Positions 51,210-60,333 of a stretch of 64,000 bases of DNA are shown here, one piece after another (position 1 is the stretch's first letter; each line of letters begins with the position of its first letter). The position numbers and the translations under genes were made by a program. This stretch comes from Pluralibacter sp. UBA7423 (GTDB taxonomy: Bacteria > Pseudomonadota > Gammaproteobacteria > Enterobacterales > Enterobacteriaceae), in the NCBI GenBank assembly GCA_002470465.1, contig DKMD01000017.1, forward strand, positions 1-64,000. Direction: 5' to 3'. The notes under the pieces are model-generated. The model was not told where the DNA came from. It saw only the letters and a program-made list of their open reading frames with translations, and did no database searches.

Positions 51210-51773
51210 ATGATGCGCGGTGAAGACTACACACAGCACGATCACGCCGATATCTGGCTGACGGATAACTATCTCAGAATGGGTTTAGAGAACATTCTGC
51301 AAAAAATTAAGTTTGATAATACTGGTTTACGATATGTCTTTTTAACGGAACATCACTACACCGATGTGTTAAAGCATAATTACGATCTGACTAAAAACCG
51401 TATTGTGCTGCTCACGGAAGGAACATCATTTAATTTTCTTAATACGGCTCCTTTTTATCAGCTACCTAAAAGGGTGACGGTACACGAGCTACAAAACTTC
51501 GTTATTTCCATTAGTTATCTTGCGGATAAACCTTTGGAATCAAAAAAGCCTGTTTTATTGACTGCCAGGGAACGGCGGCTTATTGACCTGATAAAAGAAG
51601 GTAAAAAAATGGCGGAGATGGGGGAATACCTCAATCTGCATATCAAAACCGTTTATCAGACACGCCAGACGCTGATTAAAAAGATAGGCTGTTCCGGTGC
51701 CATTGATCTATTGCGTACGCTGCGCAGCGATATCTTTAAAAACTGGCTGATGGAAAGCCATCAATATCATTGA
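51210..51773 (+). CDS. LuxR-type regulator at the end of the BluR operon
   Basis: A 187-residue protein with a C-terminal LuxR helix-turn-helix (LTARERRLIDLIKEGKKMAE and LHIKTVYQTRQTLIKKIG). The N-terminal 120 residues lack the Asp and Lys of a true receiver. The shape resembles RcsA, BglJ and similar auxiliary regulators that pair with RcsB. It lies 97 bp after ariR on the same strand. E. coli has ymgC in this place. Because YmgA and AriR already feed into the Rcs system, a role as an RcsB partner is attractive but is inference. Codon use is AT-rich. Confidence 0.78.
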   Translation: MMRGEDYTQHDHADIWLTDNYLRMGLENILQKIKFDNTGLRYVFLTEHHYTDVLKHNYDLTKNRIVLLTEGTSFNFLNTAPFYQLPKRVTVHELQNFVISISYLADKPLESKKPVLLTARERRLIDLIKEGKKMAEMGEYLNLHIKTVYQTRQTLIKKIGCSGAIDLLRTLRSDIFKNWLMESHQYH

Positions 51774-51865
51774 TGCTGAAATAATCCAGCCGCGAGATCG
51801 TTTCAACGGGTCATCACGAAAAGCAGGTATAATGACTGCCTTCAGCCCGGGAGAAACGGACAGCG

Positions 51866-52792
51866 ATGAAAGACGATATCAATCAGGACATTACCTTTCG
51901 TAAACTCAGCGTCTTTATGATGTTTATGAGTAAAGGCAATATTGCCCGTACGGCGGAAGCGCTGGAGCTCAGCAGCGTCAGCGTTCACCGGGCGCTGCAT
52001 ACGCTGGAAGAGGGCGTTGGCTGCCCGCTGTTTATTCATAAAGGGCGTAATTTACTGCCGCTTCCGGCAGCATGGACGCTGCTGGAGTACTGTCAGGATG
52101 TCATAAGCCTGATGAGTAAAGGACTGGAGGAGACCCGCAAGGTAGCGGGCGTGGGCCGGGGTCGGCTACGCATCGGCACGCTCTATTCGCTCACGCTGGA
52201 GACAGTGCCGAAAATCATCATGGGCATGAAGCTGCGCCGACCATCGCTGGAGCTGGATTTGACCATGGGATCCAACCAGATGCTGCTGGATATGCTGGAG
52301 GACGACGCGCTGGATGCGATTCTGATTTCCACCAATGAAGGTGAATTCGCCGGGTCAAAATTTGATGTTATCCCGCTGTTCCATGACGATATTTTTCTTG
52401 CCGCACCCGCCAGCATCAAACTGAATACCTCACAGGCGGCCGATCTGCGCGATTACGGCGACCGCAAGTTCGTCTCGCTTGCGGAAGGGTTCGCCACCTA
52501 CGCAGGTTTTCAGGAAGCATTTCAGATTGCTGGCTTTGAGCCGGAAATCGTCACCCGCGTAAATGATATCTTCTCGATGATAAGCCTGGTGCAGGCGGGA
52601 GTCGGCTTTGCGCTCATCCCGGGCCGCATGAAGAAAGTGTACGAGAATGATGTTCAGCTTTTGAAGCTGGCGGAGCCGTACCAGATGCGCCAGCTGATTT
52701 CGATTGTCTATTCACACCACCGCGAGCGCGATCAGGATTTACTGGCGCTGGCGGCGGAAGGACGGATGTACGCCCGAAGCCTCAACGGCTGA
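51866..52792 (+). CDS. mdcR: MdcR: LysR-type regulator of malonate decarboxylase genes
   Basis: LysR-family regulator, 308 residues. The winged helix is FRKLSVFMMFMSKGNIARTA followed by LSSVSVHRALHTLEEG. The effector domain starts near GRLRIGTLYSLTLE. It matches Klebsiella MdcR in character and lies beside the mdc cluster, which it should activate in response to malonate. It is convergent with mdcH with an 11-bp overlap, so its binding site at mdcA is about 7 kb away. Confidence 0.88.
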   Translation: MKDDINQDITFRKLSVFMMFMSKGNIARTAEALELSSVSVHRALHTLEEGVGCPLFIHKGRNLLPLPAAWTLLEYCQDVISLMSKGLEETRKVAGVGRGRLRIGTLYSLTLETVPKIIMGMKLRRPSLELDLTMGSNQMLLDMLEDDALDAILISTNEGEFAGSKFDVIPLFHDDIFLAAPASIKLNTSQAADLRDYGDRKFVSLAEGFATYAGFQEAFQIAGFEPEIVTRVNDIFSMISLVQAGVGFALIPGRMKKVYENDVQLLKLAEPYQMRQLISIVYSHHRERDQDLLALAAEGRMYARSLNG

Positions 52793-53684
52793 GGCGTTTC
52801 GCCAGATGCTGCGCCACTTCAACGCTGTTACGCTCCATACAGATGGCATCGCCCTGCCAGCCTGCGAGGTGCGTCAGCCCGGTCAGCACGCTACCGGGCG
52901 GCATCTCAATCGCCAGCCGTGCATCGCGCTGATTGGCGGAAACCATCGCATCCTGCCACTGTACGGTGCGCGCCATGTTGAAGGCTAAGTCCACGGCAAT
53001 TTTCTGCGGTTCCCACAGTACACGACCGGTTGATCCGCTGAGATACGCACGTGATGGGCGTGACAACGTCACGGATTCAAACGCCTGAGCTAATTCTGCC
53101 GCCGGTTTATCCAGCAAGGCACAGTGTGAGGGTACGCTTACCGCAAGCCGGGTCGCCTTGCTGGCTCCGGCGGCCAATGCTTTTCTCGCAACCTCCGCCA
53201 TATCCTCATCCCGACCGGCAATCACTATCTGCGTTTCGGCATTGAGGTTGGCGATGTAAGTTCCGCTTTCCGCCATCAGCTTTTCAACCTGATTCAGCGT
53301 GAGGCCAACAATAGCCATCAGGCCGTAACCGTGCGGATACGCCTGTTCCATTAAATCACCGCGCAGGGCGACCAGCCGCAGCGCGTCGCGAAAATCCAGC
53401 GCGCCAGCCACTACCGCCGCAGGGTAAGCGCCAATCGACAGGCCGCTTGCGATATCCGGTTTGACTTCGTGGCGAATAAGCTCGTTAGCCCACGCCACGC
53501 CCGCAATAAGCAAACAAAGCTGCACCGCGCGGGTGTGCTTCAGCGCATCGGCTGTGTCGAGCTGGTAGGCTTCATCGCCAAGTACGGCGTGGACTTCGGC
53601 AAGAATGGCCTCACCGTCGGGAAGATTTTGCAGCATTCCCGGACGTTGGGTGCCCTGGCCGGGAAAGGTAAAGAGGATTTTCAT
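52782..53684 (-). CDS. mdcH: Malonyl-CoA:ACP transacylase of malonate decarboxylase
   Basis: FabD-like transacylase of 300 residues that primes the MdcC carrier with a malonyl group from malonyl-CoA so the decarboxylase can start cycling. The N-terminal FTFPGQGTQRPGM is the family entry; the nucleophile serine lies in ASGLSIGAYPA, and the catalytic His in SVPSHCALL. It is the last gene of the cluster. Two ATG codons overlap the mdcG stop; the second has better spacing from AGGGAG. Confidence 0.94.
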   Translation of the reverse strand: MKILFTFPGQGTQRPGMLQNLPDGEAILAEVHAVLGDEAYQLDTADALKHTRAVQLCLLIAGVAWANELIRHEVKPDIASGLSIGAYPAAVVAGALDFRDALRLVALRGDLMEQAYPHGYGLMAIVGLTLNQVEKLMAESGTYIANLNAETQIVIAGRDEDMAEVARKALAAGASKATRLAVSVPSHCALLDKPAAELAQAFESVTLSRPSRAYLSGSTGRVLWEPQKIAVDLAFNMARTVQWQDAMVSANQRDARLAIEMPPGSVLTGLTHLAGWQGDAICMERNSVEVAQHLAKRLSR

Positions 53685-54301
53685 CATGACTCCCTGTGCC
53701 ACGGCGTCGCGGTGAGCTGCGGTCCGGTGGCGGTTTTCAGCAGAACGCGTCCTTCGCGCAGCCATTCGTTGAGCGCAAATGCGCCAAAGGGCGTTTCAAT
53801 CTGGGTGTCGGCGCGGCACGGCAGCTTATCCACTTGCGCCTGCCACTGCCGCAATTCGTCATTGGTCAGCGGTTCAGGAGCGCGAATCAGTAAATCGAGA
53901 TCGCTGTCGGCGTGCAGCACGGGAATTTCGGTAGCAAGGGCATAGGCCGTACTGCCGGTAATGCCCCAGAGCCACGGCCACGCAAAGGTGGTCAGCAAAA
54001 TAGCCGCCTGAACAGGCGGCTGGGAAACAAACGGCGAGTGCAGCAGGTGCTGGCGTTCGGCCAGTGCTTCCGGTGTGATGACGCGGGAAACGGACTCTGC
54101 TTTAACCCATCCGGCCGCGCGCTGTTCGCGCTTCATGCCGCGCACGCCTACCGGAATATCGCCGCTGTCATTCACGTCGCGCCGTACGACCACGGGCAGG
54201 CCCGGTTGCCACTGGCTGGCCACCCACGCCTCCTCAACGTTGAGCAGGGCGTCGCGGCTTTTCAGCCACAGCAAATCGTGAGGGCGCGAGGTGAATGTCA
54301 T
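53684..54301 (-). CDS. mdcG: Phosphoribosyl-dephospho-CoA transferase
   Basis: Holo-ACP synthase for malonate decarboxylase, 205 residues. It transfers the 2'-(5''-triphosphoribosyl)-3'-dephospho-CoA group onto the serine of MdcC. A nucleotidyltransferase Asp motif is seen in LHADSDLDLLIR. It works after MdcB, which makes the prosthetic group precursor. It lies one base after mdcF and overlaps mdcH. Confidence 0.93.
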   Translation of the reverse strand: MTFTSRPHDLLWLKSRDALLNVEEAWVASQWQPGLPVVVRRDVNDSGDIPVGVRGMKREQRAAGWVKAESVSRVITPEALAERQHLLHSPFVSQPPVQAAILLTTFAWPWLWGITGSTAYALATEIPVLHADSDLDLLIRAPEPLTNDELRQWQAQVDKLPCRADTQIETPFGAFALNEWLREGRVLLKTATGPQLTATPWHRES

Positions 54302-54302
54302 A

Positions 54303-55262
54303 TCAGATACCTGAAGTTAAAGTGATGAACAGCGGTAACGACAGGATACACAGAACGGAGCTCAACAGCAGCACGGCTTCGGCATCCGGCGACTGTACGC
54401 CAAAGCGGTTACCAAACACCACGCCGAAGAAGCCCGCGGACAGCGCAATCATCAGGATAGCGGTGATCGCCACGGAGCCGTGCAGGCCGAAAGCCAGAAC
54501 GATAGCCCAGGCGATAAACGGCTGGATCAGCAGCTTGGTGATGGTCGCAATGCTCACCATGGCGTTCAGCTGCAGCTTACGGGCTGACAGAATCACACCG
54601 GTCAGGAACAGCGCGGCAGCGGTTGCCGACAGGCCCAGCGGCTTGATAGCAGCCAGCACCAGATCCGGCATTTTGATACCAATCGCCGAGAGGATCACGC
54701 CGAGCAGCGGGCCCATCACGATAGGTTTCTTCAGCGAACGCCACATCAGCACCGGCAGCATCGCCAGCGTAGAACCGCTGTTTTCACCGGCAGCGCGTGC
54801 TTTTTCACGCTCCAGAATCAGCAGGCAGAACGGCGTCATCAGCACGGAGCCGCAGGCGATGGAGACGGCGACGGAAAGAGACGTCGCGGAGCTTTCACCC
54901 AGCACGCTACCGAGAATCGGCAGGCCAAGCGCGGCATAGTTCGGCAGCGCCACGGTGAGGGTCAGCACGGCAGCATCCTGCGGGGATTTTTTAAATACGC
55001 TGGTAGCCAGGAAGTAGATCGCCGCATAGGTGATCCACATTGCGCCGGTCAGCACCACAATTAGCGGTGACTGGGCGACAATACCTGCCCATGGGGTCTG
55101 CACGGTGGCGCTGAACAGCGCGGCGGGCAGGGCAAAGTCCATTACGAAGATATTGAGCAGCGACACGTTTTTGTTGTCGACCATTTTGGCTTTGCCGGCC
55201 CAGAAGCCCAGCAGCATGATCAGAAAAATCGGCGCAAGGGCATGAACAATTACATAAGTCAT
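54303..55262 (-). CDS. mdcF: Malonate transporter of the auxin efflux carrier family
   Basis: Inner-membrane transporter of 319 residues with about ten helices. It belongs to the AEC family, with the start VIVHALAPIFLIMLLGFWAG and the crossover-like LPNYAALGLPILGSVLG. It should bring malonate into the cell. It starts 139 bp after mdcE, and that spacer holds a strong hairpin, so expression may differ from mdcA-E. AGGTGA precedes the ATG. In other species malonate enters by MdcLM or MatC instead. Confidence 0.92.
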   Translation of the reverse strand: MTYVIVHALAPIFLIMLLGFWAGKAKMVDNKNVSLLNIFVMDFALPAALFSATVQTPWAGIVAQSPLIVVLTGAMWITYAAIYFLATSVFKKSPQDAAVLTLTVALPNYAALGLPILGSVLGESSATSLSVAVSIACGSVLMTPFCLLILEREKARAAGENSGSTLAMLPVLMWRSLKKPIVMGPLLGVILSAIGIKMPDLVLAAIKPLGLSATAAALFLTGVILSARKLQLNAMVSIATITKLLIQPFIAWAIVLAFGLHGSVAITAILMIALSAGFFGVVFGNRFGVQSPDAEAVLLLSSVLCILSLPLFITLTSGI

Positions 55263-55316
55263 AGATCACCTGTAGTAAGAAAAATAGAGAACATTTGCGA
55301 TGTTTATAATTTTCTA

Positions 55317-55364
55317 AAAGCGGCTTGCCGTGGGCGCTATGCTGCGCCCGACGGTTGCCGCTTT
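55317..55364. other. Long hairpin between mdcE and mdcF
   Basis: Three nested stems pair: AAAGCGGC/GCCGCTTT, GCCGT/ACGGT and GGGCGC/GCGCCC. On the transcribed minus strand it is followed only by TTTTAGAAAA. It could partly terminate transcription or block exonucleases and so set the ratio of enzyme to transporter genes. Confidence 0.75.
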
Positions 55365-55401
55365 CGGCAGGTCTTTTTTTACGTACTTCTGAGGTTGCCC
55401 G

Positions 55402-56205
55402 TTACCAGCTGGCGCGCATCCGTTCGCGTACCAGGGCAGAGCTGCGGCGATTTTCCGCGCCGAGACGATTTTTCAGGCTTGGGTCTTTACGTGCATCAGA
55501 AATTGCCTTCTGCACGGTGAGCTCCACCAGCGCCAGGTCAGCATCGGACGGCGCGTCCGGGTTGCTGAGGTTCAGCAGGTCGGAGAGCAGGCCGAGGGTG
55601 GCGTAGTTGCTGACGTCATAGGCCATTGGCGGAATGGTCGCTGCCAGTTTTTCCAGCGCGTCGACGGTACGCAGGGTGATACGCGCGGCGGATTCTTTGC
55701 CCATCGCATGCACCAGTACGCCTTTATCGTTGATAGCAATCAGGCGATTAGCCTGATAACCGTGCGCCAGAAACGCCCCGGACATCGCCTTGCCGACGAT
55801 AAGACCGATCACCGGATGGCCCGCCAGGCGCGCTTTCGCATAGGCACCGGCGGCACCGGCGAGCGCCTGGTGAATGCCGAACGCTTCTTCACGGCGACCA
55901 TAGGCCTGGCTTGGAACGTCGATCACCGCCACAATTGGGCGCTTCACGTCGCTGTTCGCGTCGGCATCGATGGTTTCATTCACCACTTTTGCCAGCGTCC
56001 AGCCTTCCAGCAGGCCCACTTCGCCTTTCGCGGCGCGCGGATAGTGGTTATTGGCATCGGGTACGACGGCGATGAAGCGTACGGCCTCATTGTTCAGTTC
56101 ACCGTCGGCGACCCGTACTGAAGGGCACAGGCCAGTCATGCGCGGCGCATTTGGCGCCAGTTTTTCCAGCCACAAGGCTCCACGGCTATTGGACTGAGTC
56201 ATCAT
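55402..56205 (-). CDS. mdcE: Malonate decarboxylase gamma subunit
   Basis: Carboxyltransferase-fold subunit, 267 residues. With MdcD it decarboxylates malonyl-S-ACP to acetyl-S-ACP in the biotin-independent enzyme. The crotonase-like core includes VIDVPSQAYGRREEAFGIH, ALAGAAGAYAKARLAGHPV and KAMSGAFLAHGYQA. Its ATG overlaps the mdcD stop as ATGA, with GGAGGTGA upstream. Confidence 0.94.
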   Translation of the reverse strand: MMTQSNSRGALWLEKLAPNAPRMTGLCPSVRVADGELNNEAVRFIAVVPDANNHYPRAAKGEVGLLEGWTLAKVVNETIDADANSDVKRPIVAVIDVPSQAYGRREEAFGIHQALAGAAGAYAKARLAGHPVIGLIVGKAMSGAFLAHGYQANRLIAINDKGVLVHAMGKESAARITLRTVDALEKLAATIPPMAYDVSNYATLGLLSDLLNLSNPDAPSDADLALVELTVQKAISDARKDPSLKNRLGAENRRSSALVRERMRASW

Positions 56206-57035
56206 TTCACCTCCCCGGCGAAAAGCTGTTTAATCTGCGCGGTATCGGCCTGCTGACGGGTGTCAAAGTTGCTCAGACGGGTCAGGAAGTCGGCATATTT
56301 GTCGCTGCGGTTTTGTGCCGGAACGCCTTTGGCGATAGCGTCGTTCATGGCGGTTTTCACCGCGTTAACGCCGTCATCGACCAGCGCATCGACCAGGCCA
56401 CTTGCGTAACGGATTTCACCGCCGGTCATGCTCCAGATGAATGGGCGATCGCGGGAGTCGTACTCTTCGATCCCGGCTTCCTGCTCAATAACCTGCGGGC
56501 CGTTGAGGCCAAGGCGCGCTTCGCGGGTAACAATCAGGTAGCTACAAAGGGCGGCGGCAATAGACATTCCGCCGAAGCAGCCAACGGTACCGGTCACGAT
56601 GCCGACTACAGGGGTATAGCGACGCAGATCGACAATCGCGGCGTGGATATCGGCAATGGCTGCCAGGCCGAGGTTGGCTTCCTGCAGGCGCACGCCGCCG
56701 GTTTCAAGGCTCAGCACGGCCTGGGTGGGAATGCCGTTGCGGTTATCTTCTGCCGCCAGTTCGAGCGCGGCTGCCATTTTGGCACCGGAGACTTCGCCCA
56801 TGCTGCCGCCCTGGAAGGTGCCTTCGATGGCAATCACCACCGCGGACTGGCCGTTGATGGTGCCGCGAGCGACCACCATGCCGTCGTCGGACTGCGGCAC
56901 AACGCCCTGCGGTGCGAGCCATGGCGACATAATGCCTTCGAACGGGTCGAGCAATTCACGGTAGCTGCCTTCGTCCAGCAGCGCATGGGCACGTTCGCGG
57001 GCCCGTAATTCGATAAAGCTGCGATCGTTACGCAT
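56202..57035 (-). CDS. mdcD: Malonate decarboxylase beta subunit
   Basis: Carboxyltransferase-fold subunit, 277 residues, partner of MdcE in decarboxylating malonyl-S-MdcC. Motifs include SDDGMVVARGTINGQ, GGSMGEVSGAKMAAALELA and TGTVGCFGGMSIAAALC, the oxyanion-hole region. The start MRNDRSFIELRARER overlaps mdcC by 8 bp; five upstream codons were dropped. Adjacent subunits are translationally coupled, which suits a fixed stoichiometry. Confidence 0.94.
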   Translation of the reverse strand: MRNDRSFIELRARERAHALLDEGSYRELLDPFEGIMSPWLAPQGVVPQSDDGMVVARGTINGQSAVVIAIEGTFQGGSMGEVSGAKMAAALELAAEDNRNGIPTQAVLSLETGGVRLQEANLGLAAIADIHAAIVDLRRYTPVVGIVTGTVGCFGGMSIAAALCSYLIVTREARLGLNGPQVIEQEAGIEEYDSRDRPFIWSMTGGEIRYASGLVDALVDDGVNAVKTAMNDAIAKGVPAQNRSDKYADFLTRLSNFDTRQQADTAQIKQLFAGEVK

Positions 57036-57327
57036 GAGCCACCTCTTCAAATACCTGTTCGATACGAATGCGCGCCACGCCAGGGGTTGCGCCGAAGTCG
57101 TGAATGATCAGCTTGCCCGCAGGCAGGCCGTTGATCAGATTCAGGCGATCGAACAGTGCATTCCAGCGGCGGGTGCTGTTGTCCACGGAGGTGGTGATAT
57201 CAATACTGAGGGTTTCCCCGGCGGCTGCGGTGAACAGCACTTCCATATCACCGGAGCCTACGACGCCTGCCAGTGCTTTACCGCTGAAGGTGCGGCTGGC
57301 AGGAAATGACAATGTAATGTGTTCCAT
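57028..57327 (-). CDS. mdcC: Malonate decarboxylase acyl carrier protein (delta subunit)
   Basis: Acyl carrier subunit, 99 residues. Ser25, in VVGSGDME, is the position that receives the phosphoribosyl-dephospho-CoA group in Klebsiella. The thiol of that group carries acetyl and malonyl in the catalytic cycle. The start MEHITLSFPASR is the family start; the long open frame upstream overlaps mdcB and is not real. It lies 10 bp after mdcB. Confidence 0.95.
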   Translation of the reverse strand: MEHITLSFPASRTFSGKALAGVVGSGDMEVLFTAAAGETLSIDITTSVDNSTRRWNALFDRLNLINGLPAGKLIIHDFGATPGVARIRIEQVFEEVAHA

Positions 57328-57337
57328 AACATCCTCT

Positions 57338-58198
57338 TTAAATTGAGCAAGACGCGGGCTGGCTGACCCTGTCAAGAAACAGCGTGGCGGCGAGAAGATC
57401 CGCAGCACCACCGGGCGAAGCGTTAAGTTCGAGCATCTGAGCATCGAGTTCAGCGAGCGCTTCGCGGCCTTGTGCCGTGGCGCAACCGCCTGCATTCAGC
57501 ACCGTGCGGGCTCCGGCCTGCATCGCTTCCAGACCGGGCATGCCCGCTCGCGAAAGTACGCAGGTGTCGCTGAGCGAGGTCATGATCGCCATCAGTGCAT
57601 CAAGGCGGGCTTCGCTCTCGTTCGCACCCATTGCGCGGCTGCGTAACAGCTGCGGTAACGCGAGCTGCATCACGTGCGGAAACGCCTGTTGCGCCTCTTC
57701 ACGTGCACCCGGCACCCGGTACTGATGCGTGGCTTTCAGCCCTTTACTGAAGGTCTTCGGCGCAGCGCCGTCCGGCAGGCGGGCGAGCAGGGCAGCGGAT
57801 TGTGCAATCTGCTGTGCGCCTGCGTTACCGCCATGCATCGCCACGGCGCTGACCAGTAAGCCGAGTGCCCAGATGGCGCCGCGATGGGTATTCACGCCAT
57901 GGGTGGCGGCCATCATCTGCTGTTCGCCTTCGCGCCCTAAACGACCGACGGTTTCGCGCAGGGCGATGTCGGTGGGACGCAGCCAGCTTTGCTGGGCCAG
58001 TTGCAGAAACGTTGGGGTCAGGCTGTGTGCCGAGCGCTCCATCAGCGCCAAAGAGAGGTCGTGATGGGCACCGTTTCCCCGGCTGTCCACCAGACCCGGC
58101 TTCGGGCTTAATCGCGCTTCGTCGATCAGGCAGTCGCGGGCGATGAACGCCAGCCTTTCTGCCTGCACCTCGGCATGAGTCTGTGACAGGAGTTTCAT
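57338..58198 (-). CDS. mdcB: Triphosphoribosyl-dephospho-CoA synthase
   Basis: CitG-family enzyme, 286 residues. It condenses ATP with dephospho-CoA, releasing adenine, to make the precursor of the MdcC prosthetic group. Family motifs are LSPKPGLVDSRGNGAHHD, THGVNTHRGAIWALG and SLSDTCVLSRAGMPGL. The start MKLLSQTHAE lies on the TAATG overlap with the mdcA stop. It supplies MdcG. Confidence 0.94.
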   Translation of the reverse strand: MKLLSQTHAEVQAERLAFIARDCLIDEARLSPKPGLVDSRGNGAHHDLSLALMERSAHSLTPTFLQLAQQSWLRPTDIALRETVGRLGREGEQQMMAATHGVNTHRGAIWALGLLVSAVAMHGGNAGAQQIAQSAALLARLPDGAAPKTFSKGLKATHQYRVPGAREEAQQAFPHVMQLALPQLLRSRAMGANESEARLDALMAIMTSLSDTCVLSRAGMPGLEAMQAGARTVLNAGGCATAQGREALAELDAQMLELNASPGGAADLLAATLFLDRVSQPASCSI

Positions 58199-59853
58199 TA
58201 CCAGCTCCGGAATTTCGCAGGTGGGTTGTAAAGACCGTCGGACCATTCGACCAGATCCGCCACGCTGCCTGCGGCGAGCAGGGAACGGGTGGCGTCAGAA
58301 CGGCGGATGCCCATGTCTTCCGGGTAGACCACTTTGCCGCTTTTGCGCAGCTCAGCGACGCGTTTGGCATCCACGCCAAGGCCGATATCGGTGATCCCGG
58401 CGACGGCAGCAACCATTGCTCGACGCTCTTCAAGACTTTCACCGCGATAGAGGTAGGCGATGCCTTCTTCGGTCAATACGTGAGTGACGTCGTCGCCGTA
58501 AATCATCACCGGCGCCAGCGGCATCCCGGAGGATTTCGCCACTTCAACGGCGTCCAGCTGCTCGACAAAGCTTGGCTTCACGCCCGCCTGGAAGGTTTCG
58601 ACCATTTGCACGACGAGTTTTTTACCGCGCTGCATTGGGTCTGGCTCGGTGATCATGTTCAGCCAGGCAGGGGTTGCGTGACGGCGACCGTGCGGATCGT
58701 GACCCATATTCGGCGCGCCGCCGAAGCCGGACAGACGACCGCGTGTCACGGTAGAGGAGTTAGCAAGCCCATCAATCTGCAAGGTAGAGCCGATGAACAT
58801 GTCCACCGCGTACTGGCCTGCCAGCTGGCAGAAGGCACGGTTGGAGCGCATGGAGCCGTCGGCACCGGTGAAGAAAATGTCCGGACGGGCGCGGATGTAC
58901 TCTTCCATCCCCAGCTCGCCGCCGAAGCAGTGCACGCTTTCCACCCAGCCGCTTTCAATGGCAGGGATAAGCGTTGGATGCGGGTTGAGCGTCCAGTGCT
59001 TACAGATTTTGCCTTTCAGGCCAAGCTGTTCGCCGTAGGTCGGCAGCAGCAGCTCGATGGCGGCGGTGTTGAAGCCGATGCCGTGGTTCAGGGACTGCAC
59101 CTGATGTTCGGCGTAGATGCCTTTAATTGCCATCATCGCCATCAGGATATGCTCCTGCTTGATGAGGCGCGGGTCGCGGGTGAACAGCGGTTCGATAAAG
59201 AACGGCTTGTCGGCGACGACCACGTAATCAATCCACGAGCCCGGAATATCGACGCGCGGCAGGTCACATTCGTCATCGACGATTTCGTTAACCTGCGCGA
59301 TAACGATCCCGTCGCGGAAGGCGGCGGCCTCAACCAGCGCCGGGGTGTCTTCGGTACTTGGCCCGGTATAGAGGTTGCCTTTGCGGTCGGCTTTATACCC
59401 GGCAATCAGTGCCACGTTGGGGCAGAGATCGACGTAAAGGCGGGAGTAAAGTTCGATATAGGTGTGGATGGCGCCGATTTCGAGTTGACCGTCCTGCAAC
59501 AGTTGCGAAATGCGCAGGCTCTGCGGACCGGAGAAGGAGAAATCGAGCTTGCGGGCAATGCCTTTTTCGAAGATGTCGAGATGCTCGCTGCGACCGACGC
59601 TTGGCATGATCATATGCAGATCGTGCACTTTTGCCGGGCTCACTTCAGCAAGCATACGGGAGAGAAAATCGGCCTGCTTCTGGTTGTTACCTTCCAGTAC
59701 CACGCGGTCGCCTGGGGCAATCAGTTTTTCCAGTGCGTCCACCAGACCGTCAGTGGGAATGACTTTCCCCTGCACCGAAAGGGAAGCGACACGGCGCGCT
59801 TTTTCGCTGCGGCGTGTGTTCCAGTTTCGGGCTGGATTTTGGCCAGCATTCAT
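58198..59853 (-). CDS. mdcA: Malonate decarboxylase alpha subunit (ACP transferase)
   Basis: CoA-transferase-like subunit of 551 residues. It exchanges acetyl for malonyl on MdcC, giving malonyl-S-ACP and acetate. Motifs include VVLEGNNQKQADFLSRML near residue 55, FFTGADGSMRSNRAFCQ and QVQSLNHGIGFNTAAIELLLP. AGGAGG precedes the ATG. It is first in the mdcABCDEFGH operon, so the promoter lies in the following 480 bp. With B, C, D, E, G and H present, the window encodes a complete malonate-to-acetate enzyme. Confidence 0.95.
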   Translation of the reverse strand: MNAGQNPARNWNTRRSEKARRVASLSVQGKVIPTDGLVDALEKLIAPGDRVVLEGNNQKQADFLSRMLAEVSPAKVHDLHMIMPSVGRSEHLDIFEKGIARKLDFSFSGPQSLRISQLLQDGQLEIGAIHTYIELYSRLYVDLCPNVALIAGYKADRKGNLYTGPSTEDTPALVEAAAFRDGIVIAQVNEIVDDECDLPRVDIPGSWIDYVVVADKPFFIEPLFTRDPRLIKQEHILMAMMAIKGIYAEHQVQSLNHGIGFNTAAIELLLPTYGEQLGLKGKICKHWTLNPHPTLIPAIESGWVESVHCFGGELGMEEYIRARPDIFFTGADGSMRSNRAFCQLAGQYAVDMFIGSTLQIDGLANSSTVTRGRLSGFGGAPNMGHDPHGRRHATPAWLNMITEPDPMQRGKKLVVQMVETFQAGVKPSFVEQLDAVEVAKSSGMPLAPVMIYGDDVTHVLTEEGIAYLYRGESLEERRAMVAAVAGITDIGLGVDAKRVAELRKSGKVVYPEDMGIRRSDATRSLLAAGSVADLVEWSDGLYNPPAKFRSW

Positions 59854-60325
59854 TATTAACCTCCTGATTCAGCAAATCATTTTGCCTGGATTTATGCTGC
59901 AGTTAGTCTGCTCCGTAAGGAGTAACCCATCAATTAACCCGGGGGACAGATTGTTAGCCTAAGAGTAATAATTGCCTGCGGAATTATGTGATGGCGATCG
60001 AAGTCGGAATGGGAAGTGTAGACTATGTGTACAGGGAGACAGGAGCAGGTGAAAATTCAGTAAAGCGAGAGGAGTGTTCAGATAACGGACAGAGGAAATG
60101 CGTGGTTCCCAAAATAAATCTGAGTGACTGGATTAATGTACTCTTTCGCAATAAAGCGCGCGCAATGACAAGCGATGGTTTATTTATTTTTATACAAACG
60201 TTGGATGATATTGTTTTATTCAGCCCTGTTTTTTCGTTGATTTTTTCGTCAGAAAGGCGAGCAAAGAGTAGCCGGCACGCCGCCAAAACCTGTCTGATTT
60301 CACATATTCACCATCCGTATATGTT
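59854..60325. promoter_or_regulatory. mdcA upstream region
   Basis: The stretch has no confident gene and should hold the mdcA promoter and MdcR sites. AT-rich sequence and GCAAATCATTTTGC (59871-59884, a short palindrome) lie just above mdcA. An open frame on the plus strand at 59988-60365 has no family resemblance, ends inside the IS66 element and is probably chance. Confidence 0.4.
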
Positions 60326-60333
60326 CCTGCAAT
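60326..60333 (+). repeat. Left target-site duplication of the IS66-derived element
   Basis: CCTGCAAT immediately precedes the left terminal repeat and is identical to the 8 bp after the right one. Eight bases is the usual IS66-family duplication. Confidence 0.9.

Noticed and set aside
58183..59859. A 558-codon open frame on the plus strand opposite mdcA
   Set aside because: It mirrors mdcA frame for frame, has no family resemblance, and is expected in GC-rich coding sequence where antisense stops are rare.
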